From: Ephydatia muelleri
Lineage: Eukaryota; Porifera; Demospongiae; Spongillida; Spongillidae
Assembly: GCA_013339895.1 (NCBI GenBank)
Contig: JABACO010000007.1
Coordinates: 6,436,953 to 6,500,952 of the forward strand
DNA: 64,000 nucleotides
Direction: 5' to 3'
Positions within the stretch are counted from its first letter, which is position 1. Every line of letters begins with the position of its first letter. Under the pieces are notes generated by a model, which was not told the origin of the DNA, searched no databases, and saw nothing but the letters and a program-made list of their open reading frames with translations. A program made the translations under genes and the position numbers. Shown piece by piece: positions 1 to 16,981 of this stretch.

Positions 1-330
1 AATGACAGGTACGAATACCCGTACCCCACATAGCAAGAGGTCATGTATGATGACAGACTTGGACTTGGAGCAGGTGATTGCCAGCCTAGATGCCAACTGA
101 GCAAAACTCTTCACTGCCTCGTGACCCCAGCACCATAGGTCTCAGCGACCTAAGGGATATAAACCCAACCTAGATCTCCACATGAGCAGCTGCTCCTGGA
201 GACACTCCCACTTCCGACAAGTTGAGTGAATTAAGCGGTGAGGTCACCGAATAGTCAAATGCTGCAGGCTTGCCTTGTGACCAGTTGTGGACAAGAACAT
301 CTGCCGGTCTTGTGTGGTCATGTTAATATT

Positions 331-338
331 GTTTTTTT

Positions 339-380
<42 letters not shown>

Positions 381-399
381 GGGGGGGAAGGTTATATCT
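331..399. repeat. Poly-T/poly-G homopolymer run
   Basis: About 17 T are followed by roughly 30 G, one T and seven more G. The long G run can form quadruplexes and is error-prone in any sequencing chemistry, so its length is unreliable. A short open frame running through it has no protein-like character and is not called. Confidence 0.85.
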
Positions 400-685
400 G
401 TGAGAGGAGGGGCACCCGGGAAGTTTGATTGCACGATTTCATTTTATTACAAGTCTACTCTACCCACCAAAGTGGAGGGGAAGATGGCACCAAGGGTCCT
501 GAAAAGACTGATTTCCACCAACATTGTTATTTACTGGAGGAAAGCGGGTAAGTTAATTAAACAGCTGAATTAGTGCATATGAAGACACCCTAATTCTATT
601 AGCCACTCGCATTTATGAAGATCACACAGCAACATACCTCTACATTCACAGCAAGTGCGAGCACAATAAAACACAGATGCATTGA

Positions 686-1110
686 GATACAAACGTTTCG
701 TGGGGTGTTAGTCAAGGGGAATCTTCAGCCCTGCTAAGGAGAGAGCTACACTATCTCAGTGACACAGATAGGCAGGCACTAGCAGGTATAGTCAGCAGGA
801 TTGGAGCACAGGAAGCACTTGCTATTATAAGGCTGGTATGGGAATGCCGTGGGCAAAACTACAACTACTTAGAAGGTGCACTGGATTATGTGCATGTTAT
901 TAAAAATTACTCACTGTATGTGCAGATGGTTAGATACTTCTGGTGTCTCCATTGTTTGTGAGGAAAGGGATGCGACAGATTGCAAGAGACATCATTGGAG
1001 AAAGCCTGAGGGGAGAAATCGCTCTATTTTCACATTCAGAATAGCTTCTGGTAGGGAAGAGCTGCATGGAGCACCACTTGTATGAATGCCAAATCTTAAC
1101 CAAGTGGATC
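686..1110 (+). pseudogene. Frameshifted unknown ORF, possibly mobile-element derived
   Basis: One frame is open from 686 to a stop at 959-961 and reads protein-like sequence including SDTDRQALAGIVSRIG and LVWECRGQNYNYLEG. Similar-looking sequence then continues in another frame (GMRQIARDIIGESLRGEI) to a stop near 1044. Such a two-frame relay suggests one broken coding segment. I do not recognise the family. The absence of a start codon and of convincing splice sites argues for a decayed fragment. Single-base consensus errors, seen elsewhere in this window, are an alternative cause of the shift. Confidence 0.35.
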
Positions 1111-2359
1111 TTCATCTGTTAGATGAAAATCACAGGTATCTTATTACTTATGTATGCTATGAAAATGCATATTAGATTATTTTGCTCAGTGCTGGACAAC
1201 TCACCTGGCATGATGGAATTATTCCTAATATGGAAATATAGATGAAATACGTGTATGTGTCTTCAGTTGCTTTGAAGCAGGAGACAGCATCATCAACCAG
1301 CATAGTGCATTAGACCGTCATAGGGAACAGGTGACACAGTTACAAAGAATGCAATGGAGGTACACAGCTGAGAATTCTCAGTATTAATTTAAAACGTATG
1401 TTAATGCAGGCAGTACACAATGCGTGTATTTTTGTGTGGCGACTGCGACTTCCTTTGTGAATGGTATGGTCTATCCTGGTATGTTCAACAAGTCCAAAAT
1501 AAGTTTATTTAAGACTTTTTACCTTCAGGGAGACACTGTTGCTTGGTTTGTGAGATCACCCATGATGACATGCAATTTCCATTGGCAAAACGGATATCTT
1601 ATCCACAACGATCTCTGGAAAGCATCCTGGCAGCAGGTGGAGATAGGAAAAAAATTCAAGGACTACTACAATTGTACATGTGTGGCTGAAGGCATGTTTG
1701 ACATTCCCCTATCACATGTATACCTGTACAGCACTTTAACTATCAAATTGACAACAAGTTTATTTTCATTACGTGTACTAGGTATGCCTACCTGGACTCC
1801 ACATCACTCAAGGCATCTTCACAAAGATATATGAACTGTTAGAGGATGCTTGTCACAGTTTAGATTTGCAGTTGGCCCTGACAAACCATGCAGGAAGTAG
1901 CACATCTAGCTTCGCTCATTACCATTTTGGTTAAAACATTCCACTGAAACATGTTCTATTTAGCTTGGTCAGTCGAAATTAACAGATTGATTGAATGCTT
2001 TATTTACAGTACGCAATTGCATGGGATTTGTTTACATGTAAGTTTGGTAATGCACATGTACTGTAGAATGTGTTACGAGGGTCCTGTACCATTGGAGTTA
2101 AAGTGTGCCTTTGTGGCACGGATAAGTGGCGATGCAGCATAGGAGGCACAGAATGGGGTGCACATTACTTCCAAATAGTGCACATTAGTGAATGCAGATT
2201 ATCTGTACTCTGCTGTCACATGCATGAAATCTCGACATCACATGAAATGGATATATATTCATATGGACATATTTATACATGCAGCCTCTTAAATCATGTT
2301 CTGATACACAAACTTGAGTTCAGTCTCTTTTTGTTTCGCTACAACTCAGCGTGGAACCA

Positions 2360-2688
2360 TCACTGTGGTGCTTTGTGCATCTTCAATTCTGGCATCAGCA
2401 AACTGCAGCTCCGGGCTGGCTCCATCATGGGAAACCACTCCTGCTTCCGCTGTCTGAGTCTGCGGAAGCAGCGCTCCTGCAATCGAGACCCTCTGAACTT
2501 GAAGATGGCGACAGCGATGCAAGAACCCATCAAGGAACCCAGAACAAAGTCGATTATGGCAGCGACCACGGTCCACGTGGAATCGCTTGTTGCTGTGGTT
2601 GTTGACGAAGCACTAGTCGTTTGAGTGTCAGCCTGGGTTACACCTGCAGTAGTTGAGGCAGATATAAGTTCCACTAGTTTGACACACA
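2360..2688 (-). CDS. Semaphorin-like gene, last exon: linker, transmembrane helix, tail
   Basis: The acceptor AG is at 2689-2690, and phase fits the upstream exon (a split valine codon). The exon encodes a Ser/Thr-rich stalk, then a hydrophobic helix (VVAAIIDFVLGSLMGSCIAV) followed by basic residues (FKFRGSRLQERCFRRLRQRK) and a short tail ending at a stop at 2360-2362. The basic cluster on the C-terminal side predicts a single-pass type I protein with a cytoplasmic tail of about 45-50 residues. The intron before this exon is only 58 bp. Confidence 0.8.
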
Positions 2689-5330
2689 CTTGCACGCGGA
2701 GGTACGCATTGATCTGACTATGGTAGCACTAACTGGACGCTCTCACCTCGGATAGGAGGGCACAATGATTTAGCATTGCCAGCGACGACGTCCTGACGGA
2801 ACATGAGACGGGAAGGGGCGGAAGGCAGGCTGGTGCACGTCATGGTGATCATGTTGAAGGCGCAGTAAGGGTCCCTGGCTCCCACGCAGTCCGTGCAGTT
2901 GGCGTACGCGCCGCAGTCGTCCACGGGGATGACCGTGAGCTTCGAGTTGGTGGCCAGGTAGACCGCCTTGGGTCTCAGAGGGGAGGTGGAGAGGCTCATT
3001 TGGACCACCCATTCGGCGGAGGTCCCCACCGGAATGACCCTGCTGGTGTACTGGGCGGAGTCTACCCTCCTCGTGACGTAGGTCATCTTCAAAAGGAGGA
3101 GCTTGTCTGCGTGACAATAAGTGGTTAGGGAGAAGAAAAACAAATCGGTCGCGTCAATGAGATTACAAATTATGACATCATTGCTCACTTCCAGAAAATG
3201 CTGCGATGAACATGACATCGTACATGACGCTGTCAAGTGCTGTCACCTGGTCCACGACTATCCTCATGAAGGTGTACCCGAGAGCACTGAAAATGGGGTT
3301 GATGCCCTGGGCCTGGGTAACAACCGCGCTCAGCAGTGGTGATGCAGAAGTGACCGCATCATTCGCTGTATTGCACTGGGTGGAGGTGAAAAAACGTCAC
3401 TGTGCGTGCAGGTGTACATGCATCTTATTGCTGCATCATTTTTATTTCTGATCATAGTGTGAAATTGAAGATTGCATTGCTTGTCTAAAGTATAGTAGTT
3501 TTTCACAATTTGAATTATATTTGGCACTGTTTTACTCTATCACTCACCATAGAATGTTTCACAGTGTTGCTGCAACATACACTGGGCAACTTTACCTTTA
3601 CAGAACTACCTATACCTTGGCATTTGGACTATGAAGTTTCTGCTGCTAAAATGTAATTATCCCCTTCTTTCACACTCACACCTTCTACCGTATTATGTTC
3701 TTTCAAGTCCCCCACAGAGTATGTAGGTCACATGACTTTGCCACCATTTTTCTTATAGCTTAGGAGCATTTGTCTTTGTACTTTTTGCCTATTTTCAAAG
3801 TTACCGAACATTTATAATACAGATGTGTGCATGGTACCCCTGTAATTCTCACATCCACTTGAGGTCCTCTGTAGTAGGGGGTAATATGGTGCTGTGAAAT
3901 CAGTGTTCACAAAACTTGTTGTCTGAAACACACCAGTAATGTCTGAGCTGGCGGCACCATACGAGAAGACACAGACTGCCGACCCTTGTGGCCCATAACT
4001 GAGTAGCATGGAAAACAAATCACGGAACAGAGTAGTAAACTATCTGTGGTGAAATACCTTGCAGATGTGAATACCCCATACATATGAACCATCGATGTAC
4101 CAGAACCGTCAAAAGATCCAGTATTCACTAAGAAGGTGCTCTCTGTGTGGGAAGCAAATATACAACAATGGAACAGGTAATCAAATATAGTATCTAAATA
4201 TTTTTACGGATTTCATCATAAANNNNNNNNNNNNNNNNNNNNNNNNNNNNNNNNNNNNNNNNNNNNNNNNNNNNNNNNNNNNNNNNNNNNNNNNNNNNNN
4301 NNNNNNNNNNNNNNNNNNNNNNNNNNNNNNNNNNNNNNNNNNNNNNNNNNNNNNNNNNNNNNNNNNNNNNNNNNNNNNNNNNNNNNNNNNNNNNNNNNNN
4401 NNNNNNNNNNNNNNNNNNNNNNNNNNNNNNNNNNNNNNNNNNNNNNNNNNNNNNNNNNNNNNNNNNNNNNNNNNNNNNNNNNNNNNNNNNNNNNNNNNNN
4501 NNNNNNNNNNNNNNNNNNNNNNNNNNNNNNNNNNNNNNNNNNNNNNNNNNNNNNNNNNNNNNNNNNNNNNNNNNNNNNNNNNNNNNNNNNNNNNNNNNNN
4601 NNNNNNNNNNNNNNNNNNNNNNNNNNNNNNNNNNNNNNNNNNNNNNNNNNNNNNNNNNNNNNNNNNNNNNNNNNNNNNNNNNNNNNNNNNNNNNNNNNNN
4701 NNNNNNNNNNNNNNNNNNNNNNNNNNNNNNNNNNNNNNNNNNNNNNNNNNNNNNNNNNNNNNNNNNNNNNNNNNNNNNNNNNNNNNNNNNNNNNNNNNNN
4801 NNNNNNNNNNNNNNNNNNNNNNNNNNNNNNNNNNNNNNNNNNNNNNNNNNNNNNNNNNNNNNNNNNNNNNNNNNNNNNNNNNNNNNNNNNNNNNNNNNNN
4901 NNNNNNNNNNNNNNNNNNNNNNNNNNNNNNNNNNNNNNNNNNNNNNNNNNNNNNNNNNNNNNNNNNNNNNNNNNNNNNNNNNNNNNNNNNNNNNNNNNNN
5001 NNNNNNNNNNNNNNNNNNNNNNNNNNNNNNNNNNNNNNNNNNNNNNNNNNNNNNNNNNNNNNNNNNNNNNNNNNNNNNNNNNNNNNNNNNNNNNNNNNNN
5101 NNNNNNNNNNNNNNNNNNNNNNNNNNNNNNNNNNNNNNNNNNNNNNNNNNNNNNNNNNNNNNNNNNNNNNNNNNNNNNNNNNNNNNNNNNNNNNNNNNNN
5201 NNNNNNNNNNNNNNNNNNNNNNATTCTTGCCTAATGTTTGACCGTTTGACCACTGTGCATAAGTGGCACATATTGCAGTTCCAGGTAGCGACAAAATGCA
5301 TACTATCCACAGAAAAGGTACGGTCACCAT
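2360..5330 (-). CDS. Semaphorin-like transmembrane protein, gene model interrupted by gap
   Basis: Six exons on the minus strand are supported: 5223-5330 (signal peptide, runs into the gap), 4058-4142, 3838-3998, 3189-3365, 2747-3106 and 2360-2688; further exons must lie in the N gap. From 4142 downward the reading phases match at each junction. Translated order: sema-domain blades (GSAVCVFSY; then TFMRIVVDQVTAL and YDVMFI; then KLLLLKMTYVT), a PSI domain (NCTDCVGARDPYCAFN), a Ser/Thr-rich linker, one transmembrane helix and a short basic tail. Semaphorins are surface guidance ligands for plexins. A plexin is less likely because no IPT/TIG repeats or cytoplasmic GAP domain follow the PSI domain; the protein ends soon after the membrane helix. 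Sema and PSI assignment is strong; the link of the 5330 start exon to this gene is inferred from strand and position. Confidence 0.85.
2747..3106 (-). CDS. Semaphorin-like gene, exon with last sema blade and PSI domain
   Basis: This 360-nt exon lies between a CAG acceptor and a GAG|GTGAGA donor. It starts in the sema motif KLLLLKMTYV, continues through the final propeller strand, and enters the PSI domain: C-x2-Y-x-NCTDC-x4-DPYCAF-x6-C. The cysteine spacing is that of plexin-semaphorin-integrin modules. G+C is higher here than in flanking introns, as expected for coding sequence. Confidence 0.88.
3189..3365 (-). CDS. Semaphorin-like gene, sema-domain exon
   Basis: Encodes INPIFSALGYTFMRIVVDQV followed by YDVMFIAAFSG, a canonical blade motif of sema propellers (F-x-RI-x-VD-x-V, then YDVMFI). 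The acceptor AG at 3366-3367 fits the one-nucleotide overhang of the preceding exon, and the donor at 3188-3183 is GTGAGC. A stop codon lies directly behind the donor in the same frame, which supports the exon end. Confidence 0.85.
3838..3998 (-). CDS. Semaphorin-like gene, sema-domain exon
   Basis: Reads SYGPQGSAVCVFSY, then SSDITGVFQTT and a segment ending CENYRG. The GSAVC-x-FS-x-DI pattern is a hallmark sema blade. The exon joins in phase to 4058-4142 through a split serine codon. The donor reads GTACCA, a little off consensus, so the end could shift by one or two bases, but phase into 3189-3365 supports it. Confidence 0.8.
4058..4142 (-). CDS. Semaphorin-like gene, sema-domain exon next to the gap
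   Basis: An 85-nt exon between a pyrimidine-rich CACAG acceptor and a GCAAG|GTATTT donor. It encodes STFLVNTGSFDGSG and MVHMYGVFTSA. The MYGVFTS element precedes the GSAVC strand in semaphorins. It is the last exon readable before the assembly gap. Confidence 0.8.
4223..5222. other. Assembly gap of 1000 N
   Basis: Exactly 1000 undetermined bases. Open frames crossing it are artefacts of the N run. Missing semaphorin exons (first propeller blades) are expected within or around it if the rounded gap size is a placeholder. Confidence 0.99.
5223..5330 (-). CDS. Signal-peptide exon, probably the semaphorin-like gene start
   Basis: An ATG at 5330 opens MVTVPFLWIVCILSLPGTAI followed by CATYAQWSNG and runs into the gap. 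The hydrophobic core with a small-residue cleavage region (GTAICA) is a typical secretory signal peptide. An in-frame upstream ATG exists (5396), but the leader it adds is hydrophilic, so the 5330 start is preferred. Assignment to the semaphorin gene rests on strand, order and distance only. Confidence 0.6.
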
Positions 5331-6141
5331 AGCTACGCGTGTCGGAGCAAGTTTGTTTTCTAAAGCATGGTGAAAGAACTGTATATCAGACAACATTCAT
5401 GCACATTTATATTTGTCTGTCCTCCCACCACATCGTACACGGACGTTAGTGTGTCCCAATGCATGCGAAGGCACGGCTGTTGAAATGTACTGTATCTCAA
5501 ATCGCCTATATCTATTATTTGTACGTGCGCGGGTTGGGGTATAAAGACTGAATACAGCCGGAGTGTTGGGAGCCACCAAGTACGTCCAGCTGTGCAATAC
5601 GAACGACGCCTTATTATAGTATTCATTATTGTTTCAGAGAAGGGATGAATGCAACTATACAAACTTTTCCATCATGGACATGTACGTCTAATATTTCTAG
5701 GTAGTGACTTGATGTATATGCATGCTAGACGCGTACGTTTAGTCTAAATTGCATTTACGATATTGCATTACACGTAGATGAATATTCATACGCACTTAGG
5801 GAAGTTCCTACCTTACAGTTCTTTGCACAAAGTAAAGTTGGTTTGAAGACAGCAGACCCACACTTGCAGGTACGTCTAACAGAAAGAATGAATAGACTCG
5901 GACGCTACCGTTACCTTGGTGTATAGGGCGCATGGTTTATATTAAAGACGCCATTCATTAAAGGTGTCACATGCTCTAGCTTTATTGCACGTTGGAAATG
6001 ATTCGAGTGTTCATCACTGGCGCTTGGGTACAGAGCCTCTTCGAAGTGCTAATTATCTCCTGCTCCGCATGCATTTTATTGAAGTGAAACTAATTGTATG
6101 CTAATACTATACTGCCGCATAATTAATTTGATAATATACAG
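5331..6141. other. Probable promoter side of the semaphorin-like gene; no gene seen
   Basis: No protein-like ORF. The stretch lies immediately 5' of the signal-peptide exon on the minus strand and would hold its 5' UTR and promoter. No minus-strand TATA box stands out. AT-rich sequence continues to the inverted-repeat element at 6142. Confidence 0.4.
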
Positions 6142-6283
6142 CTAAATAATAGTTAGATACTGGAACCGAGGGATCTACGTGACCCGTGGGCCCTGGGCTG
6201 AGCGTAGCGAGGGCGCTACTAAGGGCCCGAGGGTATTCTAGATCACGTAGATCCCGAAGGTGAGAGTATCTAATTGATTTAGT
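6142..6283. mobile_element. Short terminal-inverted-repeat element (MITE-like)
   Basis: Outer ends match imperfectly as inverted repeats: CTAAATAATAGTTAGATAC at the left against the complement of the right end near 6262-6283. Inner arms GGGATCTACGTGA and TCACGTAGATCCC (about 6170-6182 and 6242-6255) are perfect. The centre carries paired GGGCCC blocks. The element has no coding capacity. Target-site duplication was not resolved. Confidence 0.55.
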
Positions 6284-6330
6284 CTATAGCAACGCGCATG
6301 TTTACGTTTATAGTAACCAATGCCGTTACA

Positions 6331-6400
6331 GTGCAAGAGGGCGGGTATTCTAAGTGCCAGAGGGCGGGTATTCTACCGTAGAATACCCGCCCGCTGGCAT
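6331..6400. repeat. GGGCGGGTATTCT repeat with hairpin
   Basis: Two direct copies of AGAGGGCGGGTATTCTA are followed by an inverted copy. The second and third form a hairpin, with arms about 6355-6376 and 6379-6399 separated by two bases. It is GC-rich in an AT-rich neighbourhood and may be part of a mobile remnant related to the neighbouring element, which also contains GGGTATTCTA. Confidence 0.6.
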
Positions 6401-7057
6401 TTAGAGGGGACGCGATTAGGCTAACAAGCGAAATAAGGTACCTGTTATCGACCAATCAGATTGCGAGATTCCATTATGCAAATAGGTGGCATGCATGACA
6501 TGCGCAAAACAAAACATATTCGTTGCTAGGAAACGTGGGACCAGGTGAGGAATAAAACTATATCACGTGTTCTCGTGTGACTGTGTACACTTTCTACAGC
6601 ATGTATGCACACCCGCACATTTCTACTTGACTAGTACGGGTTATAAGAATTGGAAGCTTTGTCTGTTCAGTACCATCTTCAAGACAGGTCGCTCTACAGA
6701 TCTTCTGACCATTTTCTGCATAGTTTACTGCTAAATGCACACCTGCCACTCACTATCTATAGTTAGCCTATTGCTCATGATGTTAGTTTTATTCTCTGCA
6801 TAAGAAGCGCTAAAGTTCTTTGGGGAGGGTCAGAGAGGAAGGCAGTCCATAATTAAACGCATGCAGGACCCTACAATTGATCAAAAACATGATAAACGAG
6901 CACTTCAGCGTAGGTTATATCCCTCCCTGAACAAGCCTTGACCTAGCCACGGATTGCTTTTCATATGACAAAGGTCTTCAACACATACGCTTCTTTCAAA
7001 TGGACCAGCATTCCGGGGCACGCGCTAGCTGTTATGATCAAAATAAATATACGGAAT
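6401..7057. other. Non-coding stretch, nothing recognised
   Basis: AT-rich sequence without protein-like ORFs. A CCAATCAG box occurs near 6450, but no transcription unit can be tied to it. Confidence 0.4.
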
Positions 7058-7132
7058 TGTGGTGGATGACAAGACCACTGGTAAGAACAAGAATATGCTT
7101 TGTTCTAACCAGTGGTCTTGTCATCCACCACA
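7058..7132. mobile_element. Near-perfect 33-bp hairpin (foldback)
   Basis: The left arm 7058-7090 (TGTGGTGGATGACAAGACCA...) and right arm 7100-7132 are inverted copies with one mismatch, separated by 9 bp. It resembles a solo foldback or the footprint of a small inverted-repeat transposon. Confidence 0.7.
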
Positions 7133-9730
7133 GGTGGAATTCGACCTCGGGTAATGGCCACGCGTGCGTACAAATAACCTCTTCAGTCAAATGTGGCCAA
7201 CCCATAAGGCTTTATCCTATAGTCTGGGGACCTAACGCCTGGCGTTATGTAGTTGGTCTGGCATTAGCGAGCATATTTTTATTGTTTATATGATATTCCA
7301 AACCACGCTAGAGGCGCATATGTGCCTAATCAGCACCAATTCATAACATTTCTCTCAAATTCCACACACACATTTCTTCTCACTGCCGTAGTGAGGTTGG
7401 TGTCGGATTATCATTTATACACTGTCATACTTGAAATAAAAAAGGTTGTATTAAATTTAAACATATGTAGCCAAAGAAAAAGTAGACAAACAAAAAGTCA
7501 ACTTTGTACTGGATGCATTATAATTGCATTCCGAATGCAATATTCAGTATCTTGAGACTTTTAACTTATGTACATGTAATTGTTGCAAATGCAACTGCCT
7601 GGACACAATAAAACAAAGTTCTTTATCCTATCCGAAACATGCTACAAAGGAAGCACCTTCACCGCAACTCAAATTTTGCACTGCATAATTATAGGTGTGC
7701 ATTACTCCCTGGGAACCTGCAGTTGACAACACTGTTTTGTAGTCTTAGTCAAGTGTTGTCTCACTTCTTATGTGGTATTTTTGGTTTGATATAAGTATAT
7801 TCAGTGTAATTGTGTTACTGCTAGATACATGTATTATAAATAACTACATGATGAGTAAACAAGTTCAATTTCTGTAAAGTTACTGCTTTCTCGTCCCGTA
7901 AGCCTTCCTTATATGGTCCTTCTTTCTGAATGCATGAGCATTCCAATTTACGCGCAGGTGGTTCCTAGGAAGATTATAGTTGTGTACACTGACAATAACT
8001 GAGAACAGAGGAAAATGAAAACTACGTTGTGTACAATTTGTGTTGCAACGTATCATATAAGTGTACCAAAATAATGCAGCGCCCTAATCTATATATTGGA
8101 TTTTTTTTAATATTATACGTTCACGTGTAGTGAGAGCAAATGACGAACATAGTGGCACTTCTTGTCTCCTCATTAAGCCTCAGAGTCATGATCACTTGCC
8201 CAAAGAGTGAAGGTTAGTTGATTGATACTGTCACTGTAAGTGTCCGGTGCATTCAAAACACCTCATTCGCTTCGCGAATCGGCTATATACTTGCTTTGAT
8301 ATGGTTCAAGATGTATTAATTAATATACAGCAGAATATTTTTAACTTGAAATGGAGCACTGAATGATTTGTTAGCGACATTGAAGCTAGTGAAATCTATT
8401 TTGAGTGCACTTTAATTTTTAAAAACGACTCTGTAAAAGCAGCAGATCACTTAGACATTATTATGATTGAAAGAGGACATATACATGTAGCAGTATATTG
8501 GACACGGAATTTGAAATTGTCCATGTAGTAAATAACTGGATAATATCAAATGCCAGGCTATATTTTACAGAGGCTTTTACAGTGAAATCGAAGTTTTCCC
8601 GCTTAATCAGTACAGTATTACGGGGTGTAAATTTTCTAATTGAGTGTCTCTTTATGTTTCTGCAAGGTTACGTCGTAACGCCATGCTGCGCTATAGTTCT
8701 GAGCTATTTGTGCTATGGTAAGTGTAAAACCGCAGGTCGCTACAAAAGCTACATGTGCTACCACCGACAGGAACCCAAGGCTGTTCCAAACATTGTTCCT
8801 TATGCGTCCAATCCAGTCCGAACGAAGGCTGCACTCCATCCAGCTACAACTGCTCTCTATGCAGAAACCTGAGTATGTTTCGGGGTTGGATCTATAGTAG
8901 TACACTTCGTTAGACATCCATGCATGTGTTATTATAAATGCATGGCTATCGTTCAATGGATACAATAAAAGACTGGGGAGTACATAATGACGTGGAAAAA
9001 GTTTGGCGACTGGTAGACTAATGCACAGTGGTTTAAAAAGTAGACATTAGTGGATCAGATAAATAAATGACAGTATAATTAGTCTTCTTATATGTTACAA
9101 AACTATGTTAATTATTAATCAATTTTAATGATTATGAAAGTAAAAAATTTCAAGCCAAAATTATCACGTTCTATTTCATTTGAATATCATTAATTATTAA
9201 AATGTTAATATAACCCAAATATGTTTGCAGACATTCTTATTAGTTTACACAAGTGACAGAAAAAAAGAAACAACATAGATACGAATCTTACAACAAGAAA
9301 ATCAAAAATGTAAAATCAAGAATTGACCAATATGGTCAAAATGCTGACTAAAGAAGTTAGTTACGCTTGCTAATACGCACAAAGTTGACGTTTTCTGAAG
9401 AAGATTGTGCTCCTGTCTCCTGATCATCTGCAAACATGCAGGCAAGTAGATGCTCTAAGCAACTTGATCTTGCGTGCTTTTGAGCACAAAACAAAACATT
9501 GTGCTCCTCAACACCAAACATTTGACAGCACATTGAAATTCTAATTATAGGATCAGACTTAATCCATAACCCATGTTATAACATTAGATAAGTTGTCGTG
9601 CTGGGTAGTTTTCCGAGCTAAATGCTCTCTGTATATGCGCAGGTTTTTGTTGTTATGCTCTAGAGGTTCTTCGGACAATGTACCCAAATCCTTTAGAATC
9701 ATTTGCACTTAATCAACGCTACAGAGTGAG
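7133..9730. other. AT-rich intergenic sequence with one ambiguous ORF pair
   Basis: Mostly AT-rich and non-coding. At about 8498-8965 both strands hold open frames of 109-124 codons. The plus frame contains a GTAAGT-like donor after 8714, and the minus frame reads a hydrophobic stretch (SLGFLSVVAHVAFVATCGF). Neither shows a recognisable domain or a consistent exon chain, so no gene is called. Confidence 0.4.
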
Positions 9731-10660
9731 CTAGTACCTGATGCAAGAAGGCCAATGACTCACCACTTTAAGTGCAGTTTCTTTGCAAAGATGGTCAAGG
9801 TGTTCAGTATTCACCTTCACTTTGACTCTCAAGATGATAGAGAAATTCACAACTCTGTCACATTCTTGATCTGACTTAACCTTTTGTGGGATACATACAA
9901 TAAGCACCTGACACTTTTCAGGGTCAAACAGTAGAGTCTTTGCTGTGTTACCAGTTGTTAAAGTCCCTCCAGCTCCGACCGCGTCAGGCATGTCTACTGC
10001 AATCCCTGTTTTAGTGTTAATCATTGCTATCATCCTCTTCTTTGCCTCTTTTGTCTTCGTTGTCTTCTTTCCAGCTGGTGAATCCCGCATTAGGCTTTTT
10101 AGGCAATAATTTAAACTCCTCAGGAATGCATGGAAAGTAGCAGCATTGTATGCAGAAATTGGATTCTGGGTTAGTGCTGCTACTTTCCCTATTTTGCATG
10201 CATTGAGCTTTCTCATCAACAGCTAAACTTTCATATTAGGCATTCAATGTCTCAATGTTTACATTACCCATCTCAAACGGACACAGAATCCCCCACCTCT
10301 TCCTAATAACAGCTTCTGGATTTTCCCATCATTCATTGATCGATGAGATTCTACTGTTAATGAATACAGGTTCCCATTATCCTCTATGGTAATAACATTC
10401 TGTTGTAGTTCACCAATTTGTAGATCAACTGGAGGAATGATCTTAGCAAGTAGTTCTCTGTTTCTGCACCCACGGTGATCATAATCGGCCTAGCTGCATC
10501 AGGGCTGCATGGTGCACCTTCAACCCACACATAATTGCATTCACCTTGGGCACCACTTACACTTATTGTAGATTGTATGTAGCATTCCTTCCAGATCCAT
10601 TTAAACCTTCCTTAGTTGCCATCGTACGTAGCTTCCAAGATGCAATGCAGTGTCCAGCAG
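9731..10660 (-). pseudogene. Remnant of a mobile-element-like conserved protein
   Basis: The minus-strand ORF 9731-10219 reads VGAGGTLTTGNTAKTLLFDP, then NFSIILRVKVKVNTEHLDHLCKET. The pattern G-G-T-x-T-TGN-x-A-L, followed by a hydrophobic LRV segment and a CKET motif, recalls a family of unannotated, high-copy proteins in cnidarians and sponges that I associate with transposable elements (recollection, not searched). More minus-strand protein-like sequence lies upstream (around 10260-10500, e.g. RELLAKIIPPVDLQIGELQQ), in other frames and with stops, so the copy is broken. Function unknown. Confidence 0.4.
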
Positions 10661-10876
10661 TGTTATTAGTCGTTTTTAAAAAAATGTATCTGCACTGAAT
10701 GAAACAACTGTCACCTGGCTAAGTGAATCTATCTGTGGAATGATTAAATTCTTGTGCTGCCGTATATGGCATGCATGCAGAATACAATAGCGTTACGGTG
10801 TACTGTATGCATGGGATGTACGTGCACGTTGTAGTTCTCTGTCACATGCAGATGTTAGGGTTATTATTATTTTCAG
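10660..10876. other. Region immediately 5' of the RTK transmembrane exon
   Basis: AT-rich; an open frame begins at 10771 with hydrophobic sequence (CMHGMYVHVVVLCHMQMLGL). It could be an alternative signal-like start if the gene has a short ectodomain. I favour the splice acceptor at 10875-10876 because of its pyrimidine tract, but cannot exclude the start. Confidence 0.3.
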
Positions 10877-16482
<5,606 letters not shown>

Positions 16483-16975
16483 TGTACTGGAATGTCTTAT
16501 TGCATGGCCATACTCCCTTTTCATCATATGAGTTCTTGTAAGTCATTCATAGTGTAAAACATCTAGTACCACTTTATTGTGTTGTTGTCTTTGAGCACTA
16601 AGCCTTCACCAAAGAGCTTTTACCAATGCACTGAAACTACAGTATTTGCAATGTTCAATTTATCATGCCCCCCCCCCCCTCCCCATACACACATACACAC
16701 CGGCCCCTTCTCAAAAATACGAAGGATAAAATATATACTGATTGAAAGAAAAAAAATCAAAAAAAAGATTTTATACTTGTGTAGGAGGGCCATTCACTCA
16801 AAGTGTACTTGTGCTGTACACATGTATAGAGCTTCCTGCCGGGCAGCCATACTGATTGACTTTTCCCGCCCTCCCCCCCCCCCAACATAAAGTTCTTGAA
16901 TTTTGTTACTGTTGTGATCCCACCGCATCAGACATTTGGTAGGAAAAAATGTGACGCAGACGATTGTGAGTAAAT
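16483..16975. other. Short convergent intergenic region between RTK and POLE
   Basis: Contains the RTK 3' UTR, two poly-C stretches (about 16669-16684 and 16867-16881) and no ORF of interest. POLE transcription enters from the other side, so the two 3' UTRs may nearly meet. Confidence 0.55.
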
Positions 16976-16981
16976 TTTATT
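16976..16981 (-). terminator. Putative POLE polyadenylation signal AATAAA
   Basis: A minus-strand AATAAA lies about 185 nt beyond the POLE stop codon (17165-17167). It is the first canonical hexamer downstream. No other evidence for the cleavage site. Confidence 0.5.

Larger units (their letters stand above)
1..2359. other. Non-coding or degenerate sequence upstream of the semaphorin 3' end
   Basis: No intact gene is recognised. The stretch contains a homopolymer junction (a T run followed by a long G run, about 331-399), the frameshifted ORF described separately at 686-1110, and an open plus-strand segment at 1424-1834 with no recognisable domain. Base composition is AT-rich and similar to the rest of the window outside the retroelements. 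Confidence 0.5.

Noticed and set aside
2747..3106. Plexin rather than semaphorin
   Set aside because: After one PSI domain the protein has only a stalk, one membrane helix and a short tail; no IPT repeats or GAP domain follow.
4194..5396. 400-codon minus-strand frame over the gap
   Set aside because: Most codons are N; only the signal-peptide part 5223-5330 is real sequence.
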